From assembly GCA_004535785.1 (NCBI GenBank), contig SPIB01000001.1:43033-107032 (forward strand): a stretch of 64,000 nucleotides of DNA. The letters run 5' to 3'. Below are positions 46,144 through 54,094 of this stretch, piece after piece. Positions within the stretch are counted from its first letter, which is position 1, and the number at the start of each line of letters is the position of its first letter. The translations under genes and the position numbers were made by a program. Below the pieces are notes generated by a model that did no database searches, had not been told where the DNA came from, and saw nothing but the letters and a program-made list of their open reading frames with translations. This DNA comes from Gammaproteobacteria bacterium LSUCC0112 (GTDB lineage Bacteria > Pseudomonadota > Gammaproteobacteria > Pseudomonadales > Pseudohongiellaceae).

Positions 46144-46521
46144 ATGGACCATAACAATATCGAAATCATTACGTCGTTTATGCAGGCATGGACGCGACTG
46201 GACGCAAACGAGCTGGCCGGGTATTTTGCAGAGGATGGCATTTATCACAATATGCCTGCGCGTCCGGTGACAGGACGAGAAAACATCAAGCTGTTTATTG
46301 AGAGTTTTATCCAGCAATGGACCGAAACTGACTGGCTGATTATCAATATCGCCGAGGTTGGCAATACAGTCATGGTTGAGCGACTCGATAAAACCAAAAC
46401 CCTGCAGGGCAATGTAGATCTTCCATGCACCGGCGTATTTGAGATGAGTGCAGGAAAAATCAGGGAATGGCGCGATTATTTTGATCTGTCGACTTATCGC
46501 AACGCCATGATGCCCAAATGA
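46144..46521 (+). CDS. Limonene-1,2-epoxide-hydrolase/SnoaL-like protein
   Basis: 125 residues. The catalytic pattern of limonene-epoxide hydrolase is present: R80 and D82 in VERLDK, and D111 in EWRDYFD, with the same R-x-D and WRDYFD arrangement. The early GIYHNMPARPVTGRE also matches. It would hydrate an epoxide substrate in the cytoplasm. It is divergent from the AcrR-type gene and may be controlled by it. A weak TATGAT -10 lies at 46097-46102. Confidence 0.8.
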   Translation: MDHNNIEIITSFMQAWTRLDANELAGYFAEDGIYHNMPARPVTGRENIKLFIESFIQQWTETDWLIINIAEVGNTVMVERLDKTKTLQGNVDLPCTGVFEMSAGKIREWRDYFDLSTYRNAMMPK

Positions 46522-46552
46522 ATCAGACAATTAACAACAACAGGAGTAAAGC

Positions 46553-47134
46553 ATGAATGTTATTAAAAAGGTTTTTGCAGTGTTAGCCATGAGCGCAATG
46601 GGCAGCGCGGCCCTGGCACAAGCGCCCGCCAACTTCATACTGGAGGTTGTTGGTTTTGAAGACGGCGCGGATATCCCCGTGCGCTTTACACAGGCGGCTG
46701 AGGGTGCGGCTCCGGGTGGCGGCACCTCACCGGAACTGAGTTGGGTCAACGTCCCGGAAGGCACACAAAGTTTTGTGGTGAACATGGTTGATCTGGATTT
46801 TGCGCCGAATCGAGGTACCAAAACCCAGGTGCACTGGGTGGTCTGGAACATCCCTGGCGACGCAACCGGTTTGGCAGAGGGCCAGCCGGCGGGTGATCAA
46901 CTGCCCAACGGCGCATCCCAGATCAGCGCTACCGGCCGTGTCTATCGTGGCCCGGGCGCACCCGCGACACGCCCCAGACACCATTACCTGTTTGAAGTCT
47001 ATGCACTGGCTACTACCATCAATGTGACGGCAACCGATGACCCGATTGCCACCCGTGATGCGGTCATGGCCGCGATGGAAGGCCATGTATTGGCCAAATC
47101 CGTATACATGGGCCGTTTCCACCGCCCACAGTAA
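46553..47134 (+). CDS. YbhB/YbcL-family (PEBP, Raf-kinase-inhibitor-like) protein, exported
   Basis: 193 residues with a signal peptide (residues 1-23, ALAQ). The fold markers are GGGTSPELSWVNVPEGTQSFVV, TKTQVHWVVWNIPG and RPRHHYLFEVYAL. PEBP proteins bind phospholipid or small ligands; the bacterial role is not settled. ATG at 46553 follows AGGAG. It lies 31 bp after the epoxide-hydrolase gene. Confidence 0.88.
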   Translation: MNVIKKVFAVLAMSAMGSAALAQAPANFILEVVGFEDGADIPVRFTQAAEGAAPGGGTSPELSWVNVPEGTQSFVVNMVDLDFAPNRGTKTQVHWVVWNIPGDATGLAEGQPAGDQLPNGASQISATGRVYRGPGAPATRPRHHYLFEVYALATTINVTATDDPIATRDAVMAAMEGHVLAKSVYMGRFHRPQ

Positions 47135-47149
47135 CCCCGACCCCAGCAC

Positions 47150-48148
47150 TCACACGTCGCAGATGGCGATCGCCTGAGCAAGTGAGGCAATGCGGGTATC
47201 GGGAGAACCCGGGTCGGAGGGATTGGGGTCGGAGGACTCCCGCCCTCCGACCCCAATCCCTCCAACCCCAATCCCTCCGACCCCTCTTGGAGCCCTTCTT
47301 GGAATAAATTCTTGCGCCACATATCCATCAAAGCCAGTGGCTACAATGGCGCGCATAATGGCCGGGTAGTACAGCTCCTGTGTGTCATCAATTTCATTGC
47401 GCCCCGGCACACCCGCAGTATGGTAGTGTCCAAACCACTGATGATGGTCGCGTATGGTGCGAATCACATCGCCTTCCTGCACCTGCATGTGGTAAATGTC
47501 ATACAACAGCTTAAAGTTGGGCGACCCGATACGTTGGCACAGTTCAATGCCCCACGCCGAGCTGTCACACATATAGTCCGGATGATCAATTTTGCTGTTA
47601 AACAACTCCATCTGGATCACAATGTTGTTGCGCTCCGCCAGACTCATGATCTGTTTTAAACCATCTGCACAATGCTGCAAGCCGGTCTCATCGTCCATGC
47701 CATTGCAATTACCACTGAAACAGATCAGGTTTTTATAACCCGCCTGCGCCATCAGTGCGATGTGATTCTGATAGCTGGTGATCAGCGTGCTGTGAAATTG
47801 CGGGTTGTTCCAACCTTCGGTCAGGCTGATTTCGGCGCCGTTACACATGGAGCAATCAATGCCATGATCTTTCAGAATCTGCCACTGCTGCGGCCCAATC
47901 AGATCAATCGCAGCAAAACCGATTTCGTTGACCACGGTGCACAACTCTTCCAGTGACAAAAACCCGTAGGTCCACTGCGCAACAGAATGTTTGATGTTGC
48001 CGCGATTCTGAAAAGGCGTGGCTGCCAACTCAGCCGCACTGGCGCCTGACACCTTGCTGGCGGCTGTTGCACCCACACCGGCAGCAGCCAACATCGAGGC
48101 CTGCGCCGCTTGTCGCAGCAACTCACGACGGCTTAACTGAACGCTCAT
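47150..48148 (-). CDS. TAT-exported TIM-barrel sugar isomerase (hydroxypyruvate-isomerase-like) with REP-derived insert
   Basis: 332 residues with a TAT signal (SRRELLRQAA). It is a xylose-isomerase-like TIM barrel close to hydroxypyruvate isomerase. Likely metal ligands or acids: E181 (QMELFNSK), D217 (LLYDIYH), H241/H243 (FGHYHTAG) and E280 (AQEFIPR). Residues ~285-318 are a glycine/Asp/Pro-rich insert, coded by the repeat at 47211-47284, before a normal end, ASLAQAIAICDV. Its ATG overlaps the stop of the upstream MFS gene (ATGA), so they form one operon. The substrate is unknown. Confidence 0.85.
   Translation of the reverse strand: MSVQLSRRELLRQAAQASMLAAAGVGATAASKVSGASAAELAATPFQNRGNIKHSVAQWTYGFLSLEELCTVVNEIGFAAIDLIGPQQWQILKDHGIDCSMCNGAEISLTEGWNNPQFHSTLITSYQNHIALMAQAGYKNLICFSGNCNGMDDETGLQHCADGLKQIMSLAERNNIVIQMELFNSKIDHPDYMCDSSAWGIELCQRIGSPNFKLLYDIYHMQVQEGDVIRTIRDHHQWFGHYHTAGVPGRNEIDDTQELYYPAIMRAIVATGFDGYVAQEFIPRRAPRGVGGIGVGGIGVGGRESSDPNPSDPGSPDTRIASLAQAIAICDV
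47211..47284. repeat. REP-like palindrome inside a coding sequence
   Basis: Arms 47211-47235 and 47244-47268 pair with one mismatch (47215/47264) around an 8-base loop, then a partial third copy runs to 47284. It contains GGGGTCGGAG at 47225-47234, the same core as the repeat at 33070. It lies within the isomerase reading frame and is translated. Confidence 0.85.
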
Positions 48149-49428
48149 ACACTTGCTCCTGTGGAGACAGTTTCACGTTTAAAGGTCAATGAGAAGAACA
48201 GCAGAATGATGGCCGCCAATACCGCCGGCATGATCCAGAAGCTGAACGCACCTTGCAACCAACCGGCCTGCGTTGAACCATCCAGCGCCATGCTGTCGCC
48301 CCACCAGCCCAGAATGTAGTTGCCGACCAGCATGCCTGCGCCATACGTCAGCAAGGCAAACAACCCCTGGGCACTGGCGCGAATGGCCACCGGCGCTTTG
48401 CGATCCACATACAACTGACCGGTGACAAAAAAGAAATCGTAACAAATGCCGTGGAGGGCAATACCGAATATTAACAACGCGGCTGACTCCGGGAAGCTGG
48501 CGAACACCAGATAACGCAGCGCCCATGCCGCCATGGCCACCATCAGCATCCACTTGACACCAAACCGCACAATAAAAAACGGCACCAGCAACATAAACAG
48601 CACTTCGCTCATCTGGCCGATGGCCATAAACGACGCGGATTGATTGCCAAACGCCATCGCCGCCACAAAGTCATTGGTACGCGCGTAATAAAACGCCAGC
48701 GGAATACTGATCAGAAAACTGCTGAGTGCAAAAATAAAAAAGTTACGCTCTTTCATCAACATCAGCGCATCCATACCCAGCGCTTTGCTGACGCTGAAGG
48801 CTTCGCCTTTGGCCTTGGGCGGCGTGGCGGGCAAGGTCAGGCTGTACAGGCCATAAATGACGGACAGGATGGCCGCCATCTTCAACGGGATATTGGTGAT
48901 CTGCGCGTTATCAACACCGGTTAACACCTGCAGGATGGGGATATTCACAAAGCCGAGCACGGTCTGCGCGACAATAAATCCGGCCAGAATCCAGCCCACG
49001 GTACCCCAGACACGAATCGCCGGAAACTGCTTGTCGGGATCATCAATGTTGGAAAACGCAATGGTGTTGGCCAGCGCCAGTGTCGGCATGTACAACATAA
49101 AATAGGCAAACAGGGTCCAGATAAACACACCGGGATCCGTCACCGAGGCCGCATACCAGAGCAGCCCGCCACCGAGCAATTGGCAGACCGCATTCAGCCG
49201 TTCCGCGTTAATAAACCGGTCTGCCAACAACCCTACAAACAACGGCGCCAACAACGCAGCCCAGTTATGGGTTGCAAACGCCAGTCCAATAATGGTGTTG
49301 ATACCGGTTTCATTTTTAAACACTTCCAACAGATAACTGCCGAGTGTGACAAAAAAGGCACCCCAGACAAAAAACTGCAGGAACATCATCAAACTGAGGC
49401 GAGTAATCAGGTAAGGGCTGGATGTCAT
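48145..49428 (-). CDS. MFS transporter, nucleoside:H+ symporter-like
   Basis: 427 residues with twelve predicted helices. It resembles the NupG/XapB nucleoside-symporter branch: SLMMFLQFFVWGAFFVTLG at the start, LFVGLLADRFINAERLNAV in the first half and GICYDFFFVTGQLYVD in the second. It is first in a minus-strand operon with a TIM-barrel isomerase, so its cargo is more likely a sugar or glycoside product than a nucleoside. A LacI-type palindrome sits just upstream. Confidence 0.85.
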   Translation of the reverse strand: MTSSPYLITRLSLMMFLQFFVWGAFFVTLGSYLLEVFKNETGINTIIGLAFATHNWAALLAPLFVGLLADRFINAERLNAVCQLLGGGLLWYAASVTDPGVFIWTLFAYFMLYMPTLALANTIAFSNIDDPDKQFPAIRVWGTVGWILAGFIVAQTVLGFVNIPILQVLTGVDNAQITNIPLKMAAILSVIYGLYSLTLPATPPKAKGEAFSVSKALGMDALMLMKERNFFIFALSSFLISIPLAFYYARTNDFVAAMAFGNQSASFMAIGQMSEVLFMLLVPFFIVRFGVKWMLMVAMAAWALRYLVFASFPESAALLIFGIALHGICYDFFFVTGQLYVDRKAPVAIRASAQGLFALLTYGAGMLVGNYILGWWGDSMALDGSTQAGWLQGAFSFWIMPAVLAAIILLFFSLTFKRETVSTGASV

Positions 49429-49446
49429 AAATGGATTTCCCGTGCT

Positions 49447-49454
49447 AAGCGCTT
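49447..49454. promoter_or_regulatory. LacI-family-like operator core
   Basis: The palindrome AAGCGCTT, in a context GCTAAGCGCTTGTT, lies 19 bp upstream of the MFS start. It resembles LacI-family operators, but no LacI gene is in the window. Confidence 0.3.
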
Positions 49455-49523
49455 GTTGTTATTCTGCAGCAGACCGCACGCCGGTGAGGCTTGCTTGTCT
49501 TCCTGAATGCATTCAAACTCTAA

Positions 49524-49586
49524 CAGGCTGTGAAAAAACTATCTACGTTACGTTGGCTGCATTGATGACGCTTTTTCAACAGCCTG
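49524..49586. repeat. MITE-like inverted repeat
   Basis: The ends CAGGCTGTGAAAAA (49524-49537) and TTTTTCAACAGCCTG (49572-49586) are inverted copies with one base missing. They enclose 34 bp and lie between the divergent MFS and oxidoreductase genes. Ends of the form CAGGCTGTTGAAAAA recur widely in gammaproteobacterial intergenic regions. Confidence 0.6.
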
Positions 49587-49626
49587 ATATTGAATTGACC
49601 CGCGATCTGGAATCACTATTGAGCGT

Positions 49627-50760
49627 ATGAAAAAAATTAGACTGGGCATGATTGGTGGTGGTGAAGGCTCCTTTATTGGCGCAGTGCACCGCAAAGCAGC
49701 CGCATTGGATGGTCATTACGATCTGATGTGCGGCGCCTTCAGCAGTGACCCGGCAACGTCGCGCCGCAGTGGCGAATTGCTAAATCTGGCGCCCGAGCGG
49801 GTGTATGGCTCGTACACCGAGTTACTGGTGACCGAGGCGTCTCTGCCACCCGGCGAGCGCATGCAGGCCGTTGCTATTGTCACCCCCAATCACCTGCATG
49901 CGGGACCCGTGCTGCTTGCCTTGCAACATGGCTTTCATGTCATTGTTGATAAACCGTTGGCGCTCACCCTGCTGCAGGCCAGACAGATCGCAGAGGCACT
50001 CAAGGGGTCAACGTGTAAGCTGACAGTGACCCATACCTATGCCGGTTACCCGATGATCAAAGAAGCCCGCCATCGTGTGGCCAGTGGTCAACTGGGACGC
50101 ATCCGCAAGATATTTGTTGAGTATCCTCAGGGTTGGCTCAGTACGGCGCTGGAAAACCAGCAGCATAAACAAGCGTCATGGCGTACCAATCCCGGGCAGG
50201 CCGGCGCCGGCGCGGTGGGCGACATTGGCACCCATGCCGCACATCTGGCTGAATACGTCAGCGGTCTACACATCACCGAGGTCTGCGCAGAGCTGAATTC
50301 AGTGGTACCGGGCCGGCAAGTGGATGATGACGCCAGTGCCTTGCTGCACTTTGAAGGCGGTGCCAGTGGTGTGTTGATCGCTACGCAAGTGGCTGCCGGT
50401 GAAGAAAACAATGTGCGACTGCGCGTTTATGGCGAGCTCGGCGGGCTGGAATGGTCACATCAGCACAACAATGCCTTGATCATCAAGCTGGCGGGACAGC
50501 CGGAGCAGGTTGTTCGCAGTGGCATGTCCTGTTTGTGTGCGGCTGCCTCACTGGCCACGCGCCTGCCGGCCGGGCATCCGGAAGGATTTATTGAAGCCTT
50601 TGCCAATATCTACAGCGCCTTTGCGCTGGATCTGTTGGAGTGCGCCAGTGCTGACCATGATTATCCAAGCATAGAGGACGGCGTCCGCGGCATGGCCTTT
50701 ATTGAAGCCATGCAGCGTTCATCCACGTCCGCTCAAAAATGGACCGCGATTGAGGTGTAA
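49627..50760 (+). CDS. Gfo/Idh/MocA-family oxidoreductase
   Basis: 377 residues. The NAD(P)-binding start is IRLGMIGGGEGSFIGAVH, followed by the VTPNHLHAG strand and the active-site DKP motif (FHVIVDKPLAL). The C-terminal domain carries GDIGTHAAHLAEY with the conserved DxGxH-like pair. Enzymes of this type oxidise or reduce sugar hydroxyls or ketones, including C3 of glucosides. The next gene follows 6 bp later and encodes an isomerase. No signal peptide is present, so it acts in the cytoplasm. Confidence 0.9.
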   Translation: MKKIRLGMIGGGEGSFIGAVHRKAAALDGHYDLMCGAFSSDPATSRRSGELLNLAPERVYGSYTELLVTEASLPPGERMQAVAIVTPNHLHAGPVLLALQHGFHVIVDKPLALTLLQARQIAEALKGSTCKLTVTHTYAGYPMIKEARHRVASGQLGRIRKIFVEYPQGWLSTALENQQHKQASWRTNPGQAGAGAVGDIGTHAAHLAEYVSGLHITEVCAELNSVVPGRQVDDDASALLHFEGGASGVLIATQVAAGEENNVRLRVYGELGGLEWSHQHNNALIIKLAGQPEQVVRSGMSCLCAAASLATRLPAGHPEGFIEAFANIYSAFALDLLECASADHDYPSIEDGVRGMAFIEAMQRSSTSAQKWTAIEV

Positions 50761-50766
50761 ATAGTC

Positions 50767-51843
50767 ATGAGTCAAGGTACAAAAAAATCGCCAACCACCA
50801 TCAAAGGGCCGGGCATTTTCCTGGCCCAGTTTGCAGGCGACAACGCGCCGTTTAACACCATCGACTCGATTTGTCAGTGGGCAGCGTCGCTGGGTTACAA
50901 AGGCATTCAAATCCCGACCTGGGACAAACGCCTGATTGATCTGGAACGTCTGGCTGACAGCCAGACGTATGCTGACGAGTACAAAGGCCGCATCAACGAA
51001 TATGGTCTGCAGATCACGGAACTCAGCACCCATTTGCAAGGACAGCTGGTCGCCGTGCACCCTGCCTATAACGACATGTTTGACGGTTTTGCGCCGGAAC
51101 AGCTGCGCGGCAACCCCTCAGCGCGCACGGACTGGGCGGTGAATCAGGTCAAATCGGCGGCAAAAGCCAGCCGACACCTCGGCATTAACGTGCATGCCAG
51201 TTTTCCGGGTGCCTTGATGTGGCATACGTTTTATCCCTGGCCACAACGACCAACAGGTCTGGTGCAACAGGGTTTTGCTGAACTGGCCCGACGCTGGCTG
51301 CCCATCCTCAACGCGTTTGATGAACAGGGTGTGGATGTGTGTTACGAAATCCATCCGGGCGAAGACCTGCACGATGGTGTCAGTTACGAGCGTTTTCTGG
51401 AAGCCAGCGGCAATCACTGCCGCGCGCGTATCCTGTTTGATCCCAGCCATTTTGTATTGCAACAGCTGGACTACCTGCAGTTCATCGACATCTATCATGA
51501 AAAAATCGGCATGTTTCACGTCAAGGATGCGGAATTTAATCCCAATGGTCGCAGCGGCGTGTATGGTGGTTATCAGGACTGGATCGATCGACCCGGGCGC
51601 TTCCGTTCGCTGGGTGATGGACAAGTAGATTTTGTTGGCATTTTCAGCAAACTCACCCAATATGGTTACGACGGTTGGGCGGTGATGGAATGGGAATGCT
51701 GCATCAAACATCCGGAACAAGGCGCTGCGGAAGGCGCACCGTTTATCCAGAATCATATTATTCAAGTCACCGACAAAGCCTTTGATGATTTTGCCGGGCA
51801 GCAGCCGGATGAGTCCCTGAATCGTAAAATTCTGGGCATTTAA
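50767..51843 (+). CDS. Sugar phosphate isomerase/epimerase (TIM barrel)
   Basis: 358 residues, a xylose-isomerase-like barrel without a signal peptide. Features include YKGIQIPTWDKRLID, VCYEIHPGEDLHDG, ILFDPSHFVLQQLDYL and FHVKDAEFN, with the expected E, D, H and E acid/metal positions. This branch is commonly encoded beside Gfo/Idh/MocA dehydrogenases and is cytoplasmic. It lies 6 bp after the oxidoreductase. Confidence 0.88.
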   Translation: MSQGTKKSPTTIKGPGIFLAQFAGDNAPFNTIDSICQWAASLGYKGIQIPTWDKRLIDLERLADSQTYADEYKGRINEYGLQITELSTHLQGQLVAVHPAYNDMFDGFAPEQLRGNPSARTDWAVNQVKSAAKASRHLGINVHASFPGALMWHTFYPWPQRPTGLVQQGFAELARRWLPILNAFDEQGVDVCYEIHPGEDLHDGVSYERFLEASGNHCRARILFDPSHFVLQQLDYLQFIDIYHEKIGMFHVKDAEFNPNGRSGVYGGYQDWIDRPGRFRSLGDGQVDFVGIFSKLTQYGYDGWAVMEWECCIKHPEQGAAEGAPFIQNHIIQVTDKAFDDFAGQQPDESLNRKILGI

Positions 51844-51866
51844 CGCGTACAGTGCAGAGTTAATTT

Positions 51867-52607
51867 ATGATCAAACGACTGTTGATGGTGTCATTGCTGA
51901 CGGCTCTGTTGAGCAGTGCTGTATTGTTCCTGCTGGCGGCGGAATCACGGCGCAACGGACAAATGCCCGACAGTGACGCGGCTGACGACTGGATCACCTT
52001 GTTTGATGGCAGCTCCACGGATGAGTGGCGTTTGTATAACCGTGCAGATTTTCCGAGCGAAGGCTGGCAGATCGAAGATGACACACTGGTGTTCAGGCCA
52101 CGCGAAGACCGGCGGCCCATCGGCGACATTATCACCAAACGGATCTTCCGCGATTTTGATCTGCAACTGGAATGGATGGTCGAGCGCGGCGCTAACAGTG
52201 GCATTTTTTATCATGCGCTGGAACAACCGAATCAGGCGATTTATTGGTCAGCACTTGAAATGCAGGTATTGGATGACGCCAATCACCCGGACAGTTTTTT
52301 AGGTGTTAATGGCAATCGTCAGGCCGGCACCCTGTATGACTTGATTCCCATTAATCCCAAAACCGCCAAACCCTTTGGTGAATGGAACGAGGCACGTATA
52401 GTCTCCCGAGGCCCGATTGTTGAGCACTGGCTGAACGGCGAGATGGTGCTACGTTATGAGCGCTGGACGGTGGCGTGGTTTGAGATGCTGCGCAACAGCA
52501 AATTCAAGGATCACAATGAGTTTGGCGCCATGCAGCAAGGCCACATCGGTTTGCAGGATCATGGCGATGTGGTGAGATTCCGCAATATCAGAATCCGGGA
52601 GTTGTGA
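51867..52607 (+). CDS. DUF1080 (3-keto-disaccharide hydrolase) family protein, exported or membrane-anchored
   Basis: 246 residues. An N-terminal hydrophobic segment (residues 5-26) indicates export or membrane anchoring. The DUF1080 fold is clear: WITLFDGSSTDEWR, DFDLQLEWMVERGANSGIFYH, LEMQVLDDANHPD, GPIVEHWLNGEMVLRYE and GHIGLQDHGDVVRFRNIRI. Members act on 3-keto-glycosides by elimination or hydrolysis. It follows the isomerase by 23 bp and completes the pathway content. Confidence 0.9.
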   Translation: MIKRLLMVSLLTALLSSAVLFLLAAESRRNGQMPDSDAADDWITLFDGSSTDEWRLYNRADFPSEGWQIEDDTLVFRPREDRRPIGDIITKRIFRDFDLQLEWMVERGANSGIFYHALEQPNQAIYWSALEMQVLDDANHPDSFLGVNGNRQAGTLYDLIPINPKTAKPFGEWNEARIVSRGPIVEHWLNGEMVLRYERWTVAWFEMLRNSKFKDHNEFGAMQQGHIGLQDHGDVVRFRNIRIREL

Positions 52608-52660
52608 CACACCCGGATTGATCTGTTCACACGGCCAACTAGACGTCGCTCAACGCTGGA

Positions 52661-53518
52661 TCAGACATTCAGATTGCGCATATACACCGCATTGTCGCGA
52701 CTGCTGTCCAGCGGCGTAGTGCCCTCAAAGGCTTCCTGCTCAACCATAAAATATTTCATACCCAGCGACTTGGCGACAGGCAGAATACTCGCATAGTCGA
52801 TAAACCCGCGGCCCAGGGTGGTTGATGCGGTAAAGGAGTTGGCAGGCTGATCCGGCAATCGATCTTTGACATGCGCAAAGGTGAAGCGGCCGGGGTATTT
52901 GCGCAACCAGGTTAGCGGATCCTGTCCGGCCGCCACCAACCAGAAAATATCCATCTCGTATTCCACCAGTGCCGGATCGGTGTTCTGCATCATGACATCC
53001 TGAGGAATCTGACCGTCCATCTCAAAAAACGAATAGTGGTGGTTGTGATAACCGAATTTCAGGCCAACATCCCGACAGATTTCACCACAACGATTAAAGC
53101 GCTCGGCAAAACGTTTGTACTCATCTAGGGATTCCTGCGGCCCGATCATCGGGCAGATGAGATACTCCATGCCGGCTTCAGCGGCTTGGGCGGCTTTCTG
53201 CTCAAAGTTCTCTTCGATGCTGCAATGACTGGCCAGCAGATCCATACCAAGATCGGTAATAAACCGGCCAAATTCGGCAGGGGTTTTGCCCCAGAACATG
53301 CCCATCGGGCCCTCATAACTTTCAATCTGTTTATAACCGAATGCAGCCAACTGACGGATTACGGCTTCCGGCCCCGCAGGCAGATCTGCGCGCAGCGTGT
53401 ACAGTTGAATACCAAATGGATTACTGGCCTCTGCGGCACGCGTCAGGGCGCTGAACCCTGCAAACTGGGTGGCGCCTGCCAATAGCCCGGCTGTGCGTAG
53501 AAAATGTCTTCTGTTCAT
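52661..53518 (-). CDS. TAT-exported TIM-barrel sugar isomerase/epimerase
   Basis: 285 residues. The start MNRRHFLRTAGLLAGA is a TAT signal, so the protein is exported folded. The barrel includes YKQIESYEGPMG, LICPMIGPQESLDEYKRF, LKFGYHNHHYSFFE, LVEYEMDIFWLVAAGQDP, FAHVKDRLP and YFMVEQEAFEGT, with the metal-site E, D, H and E positions. It is the last gene of the GMC/subunit-3 operon, 9 bp after subunit 3. A role on the keto-sugar formed by the GMC enzyme is likely but inferred. Confidence 0.87.
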   Translation of the reverse strand: MNRRHFLRTAGLLAGATQFAGFSALTRAAEASNPFGIQLYTLRADLPAGPEAVIRQLAAFGYKQIESYEGPMGMFWGKTPAEFGRFITDLGMDLLASHCSIEENFEQKAAQAAEAGMEYLICPMIGPQESLDEYKRFAERFNRCGEICRDVGLKFGYHNHHYSFFEMDGQIPQDVMMQNTDPALVEYEMDIFWLVAAGQDPLTWLRKYPGRFTFAHVKDRLPDQPANSFTASTTLGRGFIDYASILPVAKSLGMKYFMVEQEAFEGTTPLDSSRDNAVYMRNLNV

Positions 53519-53527
53519 TAAAATTCC

Positions 53528-54094
53528 TCAGATCGCCCAGGCGGTTTCGCCTTTAACATACGGATAATCACCATCAAAACGCCCCGGCACCGGCACCAGC
53601 CGCAGCACTTGGGTCTGCACTTGCTCAGACGTAAAGTAGCTGAAAATGGTCAGCTGCTTCATCATGATAAAGTAATGCGCTGACACACCGTACGGGCGCT
53701 CATACCTCAGCGCGGTTTGATTGAGCTGATTCAAAAATTCTGCGCGCTGCTCAGCCGGCAGATTTTCAAAGGATTGACCGTAACGCGCCAGTGAATCGCT
53801 GCGAATGGCTGACAGCCCGTTGTGAAATTCCTGTTGATCGAGGTCTTCATAGGTATTGTTAACCAAACGCACCATCAACTCAGGCACACCCACGTCTTTG
53901 GCGCCGGGTGTTGTGGTGCGCGGGAAAATTGTGTCGGCTATTTCAGCCAGCAACATCTGGTCATCGGCTGACAGCTCCATGCCGCGCACCGGGTTGGCAC
54001 TGCTGCAGGCAGTCATCAGTAACGGGCTGCCAATCATGGCGTAACCGGTAACCGAGGCGATCATCTGTAAAAGTTCACGTCTGTTCATGATCAC
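53528..54094 (-). CDS. Gluconate 2-dehydrogenase subunit 3-like TAT protein
   Basis: 188 residues. The N-terminus MNRRELLQMIASVTGYAMIG is TAT-like and LMTAC looks like a lipobox. The rest (LSADDQMLLAEIADTIFPRTTTPGAKDVGV) is the small subunit family that escorts GMC dehydrogenases through the TAT system. Its ATG overlaps the GMC gene stop by four bases. No cytochrome c subunit gene is adjacent, so the electron acceptor is unclear. Confidence 0.88.
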   Translation of the reverse strand: MIMNRRELLQMIASVTGYAMIGSPLLMTACSSANPVRGMELSADDQMLLAEIADTIFPRTTTPGAKDVGVPELMVRLVNNTYEDLDQQEFHNGLSAIRSDSLARYGQSFENLPAEQRAEFLNQLNQTALRYERPYGVSAHYFIMMKQLTIFSYFTSEQVQTQVLRLVPVPGRFDGDYPYVKGETAWAI

